Shown here in pieces: positions 55,301-64,000 of a DNA stretch of 64,000 bases. Under the pieces are notes generated by a model. It saw nothing but the letters and a program-made list of their open reading frames with translations. It ran no database searches and was not told the DNA's origin. Location of the stretch: positions 29,178,776-29,242,775 of the forward strand of contig NC_087069.1 of assembly GCF_963678635.1 (NCBI RefSeq). The letters run 5' to 3'. Position numbers and translations under genes: made by a program. Source of the stretch: Symsagittifera roscoffensis (taxonomy: Eukaryota; Xenacoelomorpha; Acoela; Convolutidae). The first letter of the stretch is position 1. The number at the start of each line of letters is the position of its first letter.

Positions 55301-58300
55301 ATTCGGTTAATAAGCCGTTTTGTAACAACGAGGAATTAATTCTTCTTATATCTGGCTTACTTTTGTTGCCGTAGAATTATATCTGTCTGCTTTATTAGTG
55401 GCTAGTGTTTGATGCTTATCAAGCGCCCTTGGCGCTGATGCTAGGACGTGAGACTCCTGAGATCGAGGTCTGGGATACCAGAAAATTTTTTAAATTTGAC
55501 ATTTTTTAGGCCTATTTTTACTATTTCTCGCTTCTGTTTGCAAAGTGCAGTTTCCTTTGTGTTTTATTGTTATTAAGAGTCAATCAACGTAGAGAAGAAT
55601 CTTAAATAAGTAGTGCTGTTTTTTTCTATTTGTTTTCAGGAAAATTTTTAAAATTTGTCCCGGCTCTGATTTACTTTTTCTTGGTTCGATTTTTGGTTTC
55701 TTTATTTTTTCAATTCATTTTTTAATTCATTTTTTTAATATAAAGAAAGCAAACTCCCCTATCGAGCAGCAAAATTGTAAAAGTGCTGGAAAACAATATC
55801 GACGTCTAGTTTCGTGGATTTCAATTTTTGATTTCCCAGCGGCATAACAAATTAACTTATTGATCGGAATTGAGTTAGCTTTTTTGAAGTGTCAATCGTA
55901 ACTTGTTCTCGAAAACTTGAGAGCTTGTATGGCTGAATGTTTTCTTTGAAATTCAATTTTTGTATTTTTGCGGGTTTGCGTCGACCAAATAGATTTTCCA
56001 AGCTCTTCCAAAGCACTTAAAAGGCCCTGTTTTGAACAAAATGTTTGCGCCGCAGGCAAAATTTTGAAAAAACAGGCCAATATTGGAAAAAATTTAAGGT
56101 TAGTCAGTCAAAAATAGATATCTCAGAATAGTACAAAGAGGGGACCCTCTGGGTGGGCAGGGGGTCGAATTCCTGAAGAGAGGGGGCATCAGCCCCCCCC
56201 CCCCTAAGTTCGCCCCTGGTTGTTATTAATAATAATTTATTAATAATTGTATCACGATTGTTATTACTAATTCGTTTGATTCTAGGCGCTGGTAGTGACG
56301 ACTATTACGAGTCAGGTGGGGGAGAGGCCGACACGTATGCTGCAAGACCAGGGGCCAACCACATCTACTCTCAGATTGTCAGGAACGGGGCCCCCAGACC
56401 CCCAATCAGATCCAGGTCTGCAATGCTAGCCGAGACACCTTCATTACCAGACAGGTAAGCAATACAGACTTGCTTTTTTGTACTGTCAAACACTCATTTG
56501 AAATCACACCAATAAGTCGTGGTTTTTCATTATCTATTTATTGATAACGATATTACCAATATTTAATTATGATTGCGATTAGCAAGCGTAGCAAGTCGAA
56601 ACATAGAAGTTTTTCAGGCAAACAACTTGGCTAGCATAATCATTGAATTATTGCTAACAGCGCGTGCACTGTACATTAATGTGGTGACCTGCACAATTAC
56701 TGGTTGCTTTTTCTTGATATTGCAGTGCTTTCAAACTTGAAAACTATAATAGTTGTTGTATTGTACGTCTGTTTAGTTTTTGTTGGCTTGGTTTCCTCCA
56801 CAGCATTGAAGTTTTTTTGTTTCAGTGGTTTTGACCTAAAATGAAAGTCATTTTGACTTATTTCTGTAGCAAATTAACAGCTCCATTTTTGTATACTTCC
56901 CTGTGTTTTTTTATTGCTTATAAGTTTTATTCAGCTTAAGGAGTTTCGGCTTATATTAAAATGGCATAATTTCCTCATTTTGCGTCATTTAAAGAAATAG
57001 AGTAGAGTTTTATGGGGGTGTTTATTGCGGCGAGGAGACGTAAAAACTTCGAGCTTCAAAACTTTAGATAGCTGATTTTTTTGTGGCAACACGTTTGGTT
57101 TCGGCTCGTATTGTCGTCTTAATTTCCTTTTAAAAGTTTTGCCTGAATACTAATTTAACGCTGGCAGTTGTGTTTCAATACATGTTTTCTTCAAATTGAT
57201 CTTCATTTGTTAATAAAAACAATTAAATGTTGGTAGAGGCTAGTTTTATCGGCGGCGGTTTTTTGAAATATTTTTTTTTTCTGGGAAGTGGCGCCCGTTA
57301 GTTTGTTACCCTTGATTTGTTGGTTTGTCGGTGATGTATCACTAGAGTTACAAAATTCCGCTTCAACTGTGTTAGATGATTTTTCCAGCATTCTAAAACC
57401 GTATCACTCTACTAAATTGAAGTTTTTGTATTGGTCAATATTCATTGTCTCATTTTCGCACTATCGTAATAGTTTTTCGCAAAAAATATTCATTATATGT
57501 TTTTTGTTGAAAATGAAACAAAGTCTTAACGTAGCTACACTGTTGAATTATCTAAGCAGTTTTGTAATTTTAGGCCCTCAATGTCAACCCCTCACTACTC
57601 ATCTCACTTGCACAACAGCAGTCAGCAGATATACGACGAACTGGACAAGTATCCACTTCCTCCCCCTCAAAGTGCAGGGGGAGGGGGAGGGGGAGGGACA
57701 ATAGTAAACTACTGCCTCAACTCAACAGCAACGCCCTGCAGTTCGAACAACAACCTACCGATCACCTTAGCTTCAAATAACAATCTCGCTGCGGCGACAC
57801 AGATTAATAAACATTTTAATACGCCTTGTAGTGAGTCATCAGTGGTGCATCTGCAGAAGAAGGGCTTGGATCTCAATTGTGAGGGGGGAAGTGGTGCTGG
57901 GTTGCAGTGCACGAGTAAAATAGAGAACTCGACGGGAGGGGAAAATGTTCCTGACGCTCAAGGAGATGTACCCGAGGTTTGTTGAATTTGTTGCTGCAAG
58001 CAATATTTTGACGTTATTCATTAGAAAGTTTCCTTTTTAACGGATATATAGTATCAGGAGCTCCAATATGTTCTTGAAAGCAATTTCCTCGTTGACTGCG
58101 TTTTGAGGTCGCGTTTTTAAAAAAAAAAAAACGTCTTATAATTTAATCACGCTCAAATTTGTTTTTTTTGTGGTTTCACGGTTGATTTCTTTCATTGTTC
58201 AGTTTAATTTAATTTGATGAAAATAAGGATCCTATCACCAAAATAGAAATGGCGCAAAAAATTTGAGTTACTGCTAGGTTCGAAATTTGATTTCAATTTT

Positions 58301-59530
58301 TGAGAGTTCTGAACGGAATAAAAAAAAGGCGTCAACCCAGTTCTCTATTTGAGTTAGTTTTATGAAATAAGTTCCCATTATAAATTTTCGAATTTGAAGA
58401 GGCACTGGCGGATTTTAAGAAATCCTTTTGGTATTTTTTAAGAAGTCGAGTTTTGGCCGACCCACCCTAAAATGTTTCTAAAGGCGCCTTCGGCGCCAAT
58501 ATATTATAATTTTGAGGGGGGAGCGCGCGCCGAAAAAACGCAATTTTTCGGTCAAAATTTTTCAAAAAAAGCCTAAATAAAAATGTCTTTTTTGGACTGT
58601 TTTTTTTCAAATTTTTGCCTGCTGCGCTAAAAATTTGGCCAGAACAGGGACTAAACCGTCCTTAGGGAGAGCTCGAAAAATCAATTTGTTCGACCTAAAA
58701 AAAAGGTCGACAAAATTTTCGATTTTTTTTAAATCCGCCCTTGTGAAGAGGTTATGTGATTTTTTTTCTAAATTCGACAGTTGAAAATTTTCTTCAAAGA
58801 GATTCAATTTGTTCCATTGTGTTTAGTTCATTGATACTTGTCATCATTTAGTTGGTTATGTTTTATTCGGTCGTAACAGGAACACCAAAATGCTGATAGA
58901 CCAACTTCTTCGGACGTTCCTCCGTTGCCCTTTGCAGAAGTAGACGAGGAGGAGGAAGATGAGGATCAAGAGCAGGAGTCTCAGATGGAAGAAGTGCCGA
59001 CACTGTCTGGATCTGCAGGAGAGGGCAACTCTGCTCATTATGAATATGCAGAGCCAGTAGACGCCTGGTATTATCAGCGAGGTATAAAGATTTTTGACGA
59101 TGTATGTTAAGTCCGCTTTTCTTGTCACGTGGGTGGTCTAAGTTAGCCCTGTGGTTGGTAGACCCGTAGAAGTTTTTGGTATCTGTGGCTTAACCACCCC
59201 CTTATGGTGGAAGAACCATTGTAAACAATAGAGCCTGATCTAGATCTATTTTTCGGTTTATGATACCTTTCGATATTTTCCAGTTCTTTCAATTTTAATA
59301 AATCAGAAAACATATCAGTGTGAACACATGAAAAAAATTGTAAACCGTTTTTTAAGAATTAACTTTGAGAAATTTGAATTTCGAAAATGGATGTTTGTGG
59401 ACCAGGTGGCAATGGAGATGGGACGGGAACTCTGACGAGTGAGAGTGACAGTCAGTACACGGAGGGAGGAGCCATCAGGTACCATGTCATCACCATGCGA
59501 CCCAGACTAGGCTCAGACGGCGGCAGAAGT
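49320..59530 (+). CDS. Unrecognised Tyr-rich low-complexity protein, 5' eight exons (523 aa, 3' incomplete)
   Basis: Join(49320..49339, 49516..49891, 50308..50426, 50741..50895, 56286..56454, 57574..57976, 58880..59081, 59406..59530); all GT-AG and phases agree, total 1569 nt. The final donor (GTGAGT at 59531) means more exons follow. The start ATG 49320 gives MSAINA; this 20-nt exon is the least certain. Near the N terminus a Cys pair and basic cluster (GCCRKIRNFKLFRRLRCKKK, about residues 21-40) follow YENV (Y15). Later come YSQIV (about Y251), YDEL (about Y300), proline motifs PRPPIRSR and PLPPPQ, a Gly run, an acidic run (EVDEEEEDEDQEQE), YEYAEP and YHVI. No signal peptide, membrane span or globular domain seen. 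It resembles an SH2/SH3-docking intracellular region, for example the cytoplasmic N terminus of a type II membrane protein such as a teneurin, but I cannot assign it. Confidence 0.65.
51735..54660 (+). mobile_element. Degraded LINE in intron of the Tyr-rich gene
   Basis: Plus-strand pieces in order: APE N-terminal block (51735-52010, VFHLNVGSLHKHCDELEALI, LLCLSETWLHE), APE C-terminal block (52294-52695, LLDHFIIKV), linker (52702-52884), RT fingers (53326-53508, ENYRPISLLITW), motif A (53588, KMAFDTLDHKNLLN), motif B (GDPQGSILGPVLFLI), then motif C FADDTNIAG after a frameshift at about 53830. Tail to about 54660. Many stops; inactive. Confidence 0.75.
53185..53354. repeat. 85-bp tandem duplication within the LINE
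   Basis: 53185-53269 and 53270-53354 are nearly identical (one C/G difference in AGCCTC(C/G)TTCCCC). It interrupts the RT finger region, so it arose after insertion. Confidence 0.95.
54783..54895. mobile_element. Short element with 13-bp perfect inverted ends
   Basis: GGTTACTGCCACT (54783-54795) and AGTGGCAGTAACC (54883-54895) bound 113 bp without an ORF. No clear target duplication. Could be a small MITE. Confidence 0.5.
55388..55970 (+). repeat. SINE-like repeat with head, copy 5 (Tyr-rich gene intron 4)
   Basis: The head CTTTATTAGTGGCTAGTGTTTGA ... GAGACTCCTGAGATCGAGGTC matches the 45345 copy, with a decayed B box. The body has CAAACTCCCCTATCGAGCAGC and TTTCCCAGCGGCATAA. Confidence 0.6.
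58015..58800 (+). repeat. SINE-like repeat, copy 6 (Tyr-rich gene intron 6), split by a MITE
   Basis: Body blocks ATCACGCTCAAATTTG, GTGGTTTCACGGTTGATTTC, CTATCACCAAAATAG and CCCATTATAAATTTTCGAA run to 58394. They resume after the MITE at 58752 (TTATGTGATTTTTTTTCTAAATTCGA), matching the tail of copies 3 and 4. Confidence 0.55.
58403..58743. mobile_element. hAT-type MITE (341 bp) with 8-bp target duplication
   Basis: Ends CACTGGCGGATTTTAAG and (reverse complement of the right end) CAAGGGCGGATTTAAAA, flanked by perfect TGAAGAGG at 58395-58402 and 58744-58751. Ends of the CA.GGGCGGAT type and 8-bp duplications fit hAT elements. The interior is AT-rich without ORF. A different family from the GGCTCTTTT MITEs. 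Confidence 0.85.
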
Positions 59531-60219
59531 GTGAGTAACATTAAGTTGTTGACAACTTTCACGTCTGATTTTGTCGATTTCCTCGGGCAAGAGATAGTCT
59601 TATCTAAATAGATTTCATAATTGTAACTTTTTGAAGTTCGCGATGATTATCAACTGTTTTCTAGCTTCGTCTAGTTATGTTAGGTTGCAAGAAACCCCCC
59701 CCCCCCCAACAGATATAAACATGGGGTTTTCGCTATTATCCTTACCTGCTTATATGACATGGCTCTTTTCTAGTTTCCCACCCCTCGGAAAATTACAAAA
59801 TTAGGCTGTTTAAAAATTGTTCACATGGCATTTTGCATGTCAGAAATGTAAAAACTTGTTCATGCTGACACGTTTTAAGGAATTTTTTTGAGAAAAGTCA
59901 CTTTAAATTGACTTCCATATGTTGAATTTGAATAGAAACAAAGTTGCTTTATCTGTACGGTATTATAGTAAAACATCCATTAATGATAATCCATAATCCA
60001 TGATAAAACAACCAGATGGAAACTCATACATATTTATAGTTATAACTTATACTGATTAACATATAGAATTCTGGTGATTAAATAAGTATCTATTTACACG
60101 TAAAGACATGTACTAGTTCTTATAATGCACTGTCTCTCAAATGATTCGAGGTCAGTTTCAACCAGACTAAAAAATAGCGAGCTGAATTTAAGTTGCTATT
60201 AGGAACCCTCTCAGTGTTC

Positions 60220-61175
60220 CGACATTTTGGCAGAAAGCTTCTGCGGAACCGCATACCGAGTAGGAAATTTGGAACCATCAATTATTCTTGGGGATCATTG
60301 CAAATGACGGAATAAATCTGCCTGCACAACCTACTCAGACCACCACCACCCATTCGAAAACCACAATAGCTGGGGTACGATTTACCAATAACAGGTAAAA
60401 CTCATACACAGGTTAGAGACCGGGATTTCGAAACCAGGAAAAACGCGTACAATGGGAGAACCAATGTCAACTCCTAGATAACGTGGGGTCAACTGTGGAT
60501 GGTGTGCCGTGCGAAGAAGCGGTTAAGAAAATCCAGTAAGTTTTTCCTTGTTTCTAGGAACCGAAGGCGATTGAACCAATATCACCCTAACCTTAAGATT
60601 TAGAACACAACAACCAGAGATCTATGAGGCCGACTGCAAATATTTTTGGTAAAACGAAGAAATTTAACATTGGAAAGATTTGAAGCACTCGCACGTAAAC
60701 AAGGAAAAACAGAGACTTTGGAGGAATTCCACTGCGGACTTACAGAGCTCGTAGTCAAGGAAACTTCAAATGCACATGTAATGACGGAGGACTACAGGCC
60801 GAAATAATCAAGAGATCAATTCACAGCCAATATGTCTAACGACGATGTCAGCTAGCAGAATATGTCTAACGACAAAGATATGCTAGCAGAAAAAAAATCC
60901 ACCGAACAAGCGTTAGATTACGCTGTCAGGCGTGAGAATAGCCTAGAGAACCAGTTACATATCCGAAAACAGGGGAGGTCTGGAATAATAAGTGGAAACA
61001 CAAACATTAAATCGGAGCCGGCAATTGTGTCCAAAAAGCGGAAAGAACATATCTCAATCACGAGGCGGACGTGGTCGGGAAGCAATCTAAGAAAAAAGCG
61101 ACTTCGATAAATCGCCAGAAAACAAAACCTGTTTCAAATGCAGCAATCCATTTTCAGCAAATCACCTCAAACAGT
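60220..61175 (+). pseudogene. gag remnant, module A
   Basis: Lacks the gag start through a deletion at about 60210. It retains the N-terminal capsid region in pieces, RFEALARKQGKTETLEEF-like sequence, then ALDYAVRRENSLENQLHIRK (60910-60970), ending CFKCSNPFSANHLKQL. Frameshifted. Confidence 0.6.
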
Positions 61176-61448
61176 TATAAAACACCTAATTTTTATAGTT
61201 ATAACTTCTACTTCTACTGATTAACATTTAGAAGCCTGATGATCAAATAATTATCAATTTATGTGTAAAGATAAATGTACTGTTTCTTATAAGGCACTGT
61301 GTCTCAAATGATTCGAGGTCACTGTAAGTCAGATTTAAAATAAGAGAACTGAATTTAAGTTGCTATTAGAAACTGTCTTTTTCTCAGCAAGCATAGAACT
61401 TACCGTCGAAGGATACTTTACATTTCACCTAACGGACGAGGGTATAAT

Positions 61449-62390
61449 ATGGCGCAGCCAGCAGTTTCAAAAAAGCCTCTCAGTGTTCTGCCATTTTGGC
61501 AGAAAGCTTCTGAGGAACCGCCTACCGAGTGGGAAATTTGGAACCAACAATTATTCTTAGGGATCATTGCACAAGACGGAATAAATCTGCAGAACCTACT
61601 CGGACTACCACCACTCATTCGAAAACCACAAGAGCCGGGGTACGAATAACCAATAACAGGTGAAATACATACACAGGTGAGAGACCGGGATTTCGAAACC
61701 TGGAAAACGCGTACATTGGGAGAACCAATGTCAACTCCTAGATAACCTGGTGCCAACTGTGGGTGGTGTGCCGAGGGAAGAAGCGGACATGAAAATCTGC
61801 AATTGCATTCACCTGTGTCTAGTACCGAAAGTCGAAGGCGATTGAGCCATTGTCACCCTAACCTCAAGATGCAGAACGCAACAACCAGAGATCTTTGGGG
61901 CCGGCAACAAACATTGTTCGTAAAACCAAGAAATGTAACATTGGACAGATATGAAGCATTCGCACGTAAACAAGGAAAAACAGAGACGTTGGAGGAATTC
62001 CTTTGCGGTCTTACAGAGCTCGTGGTGAAAGGAAACTTCAAATGCACAGCATGTAATGACGGAGGACTAGAGGCCGAAATAATTAGAGATCTGTTCACAG
62101 CCAATATGTCTAAAGACGAAGTCCGAAAAGATCTGCTAGTAGAAACAAAATCCCTCGAACAAGACATTAGATTGCGCTGTCAGGCGCGAGAAAGGCCTAG
62201 AGATTCAGATACATATCCGAAAACAGGGGACGTCTGGAATACTGAGTGGAAACACAAACAGAAAATAGGAACCGGCAAATTTTGTCCAAAAAGGAAGGTA
62301 ACAAAATAGCGGAATCGATAATTCACTCCAAAACGAAACCTGTTTCAAATGCGGCAATCCATTTTCAGCAAGTCACCTCCAACAGTTACA
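61449..62390 (+). pseudogene. gag protein, module B
   Basis: Start ATG 61449: MAQPAVSKKPLSVLPFWQKA, EWEIWNQQLF (capsid N-terminal type). A stop at 61650 is followed by a central frame 61803-62309 with LDRYEAFARKQGKTETLEEF, EIIRDLFTANMSKDEVRKDL, and finally CFKCGNPFSASHLQQL, where the first half of the usual zinc knuckle is cut by the following repeat. Gag of K02A2.6-like Ty3/gypsy elements is the closest match I recall. Confidence 0.65.
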
Positions 62391-62717
62391 AATCACCTAA
62401 CTTTTATAGTTTCAACTTCTACTGATTAACATATAGAAGTCTGATGATTAAATTAGTATCAATTTATTTGTAAAGACATATGTCATATGTACTCTTTCTT
62501 ATAATGCACTGTCTCTCAAATGATTCGAGGTCAGTGTCAGCCAGACTTAAACATGGAGAACTGAATTTAAGTTGCTAATAGAAACTGTCTTTTTCTCAGA
62601 GAGCATAGAACTTACCGTCGAAGAATAGTTTATATCTCACCTAGCGGACGAGGTTAAAACAGGGACCGGGGGGGGGGGGGGGTGTTCCGGAAAAGAGCTG
62701 CTGGCGACACAATGTGA

Positions 62718-62887
62718 GGCTCTTTTCCAGTTTCCCTCATCCCTTTCAAAATACCGAGTTTTATGTTTGTTTTACGTTTCATTACGGCTAAAGTTGTCGA
62801 TTTGTTCACCACGCCAAATTTCATTGCTTTAAAAACGTTAAATAAGCTTTTCAAAATTGAATTTGAAGGGGGGACTACAAAAGAGCC
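62718..62887. mobile_element. hAT-type MITE (170 bp), GGCTCTTTT family
   Basis: Ends GGCTCTTTT and AAAAGAGCC; flanks CAATGTGA (62710-62717) and AAATGTGA (62888-62895), a 7/8 match for an 8-bp target duplication. The interior differs from the other two copies. Confidence 0.65.
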
Positions 62888-62936
62888 AAATGTGATTGGA
62901 ATTGGAACCCGCAAACAAAAGTTACGTGTTCAAAGT

Positions 62937-63150
62937 GGCTCTTTTTTCCAACTCCCCCCCCCCCCCCCCACCTCACACGAGCTTCAATATATTAGTGTAA
63001 CGAGTGGTTTTACGACGTTGAGTATGAGGACCAAATTTGTTTGTCGTGGCCTTATTAGTCTGTATGTAAATTTTCATAACAATCGGACAATGTGGTCAAC
63101 AAATTTACTTGTAGAAATTTGCATGTGGGGGGGGGGAAGGAAAAAGAGCC
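62937..63150. mobile_element. hAT-type MITE (214 bp), GGCTCTTTT family
   Basis: Ends GGCTCTTTTTTCC and GGAAAAAGAGCC, perfect 8-bp duplication TTCAAAGT (62929-62936, 63151-63158). The interior matches 24084-24285 (CTAACGAGTGGTTTTAC-like, GTCTGTATGT.AATTTTCAT.ACAAT.GGACAA). It contains poly-C and poly-G runs just inside the ends. Confidence 0.85.
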
Positions 63151-63159
63151 TTCAAAGTT

Positions 63160-63587
63160 TACAGGTAGAGGGGGGGGGGGGGTGTGTGAATGGTTGGTAG
63201 CGTTCGTTAGGAGAGCCATAAAGGCACACTGAAGATGTATCACTTCCCCGGTGATCCATTGATTTTCTAGGGACCAACTATCATACTTGGGCACAACGTA
63301 CAAGTGTGATAGAAGGGTCTCGGTAAAAACCAAGTGTGACAGAGGGGTCCCATCGTCCCAAATCACGCTAATTCTAGGCAAATGTAGCAAAGCAATTAAG
63401 GGCTCTTTGGTGGGGGAAGGAAAAATAAAGTTAATCAATAGACGCCGCTCGTCCGTTTTCAAACTTTCTCAAACCTAATTAACCAGCCTCGTTTGCGCTG
63501 TTCCAAAAACCACTTAATTTGATAGTTAGAATAGATTGTCTTAAGATCTGTGAAGTTAATTGATCGAAATCGTTAAAGTCAAAATTC
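63160..63587. other. No gene recognised; MITE-end debris
   Basis: Contains G runs and an isolated GGGCTCTTTGGTGGGGGAAGG (63400) resembling a GGCTCTTTT-family left end. Nothing recognisable follows the tRNA relic from 63640 to 64000. Confidence 0.3.
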
Positions 63588-63637
63588 TGACAGGAGTGGG
63601 ATTCGAACCCACGCATCCGAAGATACTGCATCCTGCC
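63588..63637 (-). tRNA. tRNA-Leu-like relic lacking D and anticodon arms
   Basis: Minus strand: acceptor 5' strand GGCAGGA (63637-63631), a hairpin GTATC-TTCG-GATGC like a class-II variable arm, T arm GTGGG-TTCGAAT-CCCAC, acceptor 3' strand TCCTGTC and discriminator A (63588). The acceptor pairs over 7 bp with one G-U. The 3' half closely resembles animal tRNA-Leu (GCGTGGGTTCGAATCCCAC), but only 50 nt remain. Probably a deletion pseudogene. Confidence 0.6.
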
Positions 63638-64000
63638 TGTTACTACGAATTGTTTAATTTGCACCTAATTGCTGGCCACATTAAGTACTTGTTTGTATTA
63701 TCGAATGGTATAATATCATTACCATGGTTATAAGACAAGTTAACTTATGTTGAAAATCATAAATATAACAACTTAGTATCTCAAAATAGAGCGAAAGATT
63801 CGACCAAGCCGAATCGTAAAATAAGTGACTTCAAGCCGAAAATTTTGTCACTAAGTCATGAAATATGATTAATTTGAAAAAATTTTGGAAGAATTTCTGA
63901 ATTTCATGATCTTTCTTCACAAGTTATTGGCGTTTTCATAAAATTTAAGCCTCCAAATGATGTTTAGGAAAGTTGAAAAATAAAACACGGTTGAAGGTGA

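Larger units (their letters stand above)
60030..62660 (+). mobile_element. Tandem gag-only Ty3/gypsy-like array (LTR-gag-LTR-gag-LTR)
   Basis: Three direct repeats of about 180-275 bp (60030-60210, 61176-61446, 62385-62660; shared blocks CTGATTAACAT.TAGAA, CACTGT.TCTCAAATGATTCGAGGTCA, GAACTGAATTTAAGTTGCTA) alternate with two gag modules; period about 1.16-1.2 kb. Both modules end at the same point in the zinc knuckle, directly against the next repeat, and no protease, RT or integrase is present. I call the repeats LTR-like because they flank gag; TG...CA ends and a primer-binding site could not be fixed. Confidence 0.65.

Noticed and set aside
56150-56225. C-rich tract ending AAGTTCGCCCCTGG as the end of a hAT-like transposon
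   Set aside because: No matching left end or target duplication could be found upstream.

Overview
The window comes from an AT-rich, repeat-dense animal nuclear genome. Protein-coding genes are split by GT-AG introns, and most of the rest is decayed transposons. One host gene is confidently recognised: DHX15/Prp43, the DEAH-box spliceosome-disassembly helicase (35077-48192, + strand, 8 coding exons, 717 aa, close to animal orthologues along its whole length). No marker places the organism more precisely than an invertebrate-like metazoan. A 200-base run of N at 17839-18038 is an assembly gap.

Layout. (1) 1-24 kb is a nested transposon graveyard. It holds a LINE reverse transcriptase ending in a CTA microsatellite; two minus-strand copies of a restriction-like-endonuclease (RLE, R2-like) retroelement; and a second RLE family on the plus strand, split in two by a Penelope-like element (PLE, 12281-16091, minus). 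The PLE has direct-repeat pseudo-LTRs, hammerhead ribozyme motifs and a PHD-type zinc finger inside its reverse transcriptase. A 3'-truncated LINE, a 14-bp minisatellite and an unexplained CTCTAGA-rich stretch follow. (2) 24.5-33.5 kb is a five-exon minus-strand gene for an unrecognised 350-aa coiled-coil protein. Its 481-bp intron holds a hammerhead core in sense orientation, and its 7-kb intron holds several LINEs, including a chimeric copy with a 13-bp target-site duplication. A large inverted repeat (31709-32656) lies in the same intron. (3) 35-48.2 kb is DHX15, transcribed divergently from gene (2). (4) 49.3-59.5 kb is the 5' part of a second plus-strand gene: eight phase-consistent coding exons, 523 aa so far, tyrosine-rich and of low complexity, continuing beyond the window or beyond what I can see. 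(5) 60-64 kb holds a tandem LTR-gag-LTR-gag-LTR array with no pol, several short hAT-type MITEs with 8-bp target-site duplications, and a 50-nt tRNA-Leu-like relic.

The introns of both plus-strand genes carry at least six copies of one SINE-like repeat, all in the same orientation. The most interesting items are the PLE with its embedded PHD finger and pseudo-LTR hammerheads, the intronic hammerhead fragment that ends exactly at its predicted cleavage site, the gag-only tandem array, and the two unrecognised host genes. Family assignments come from motifs remembered while reading; no database search was possible.
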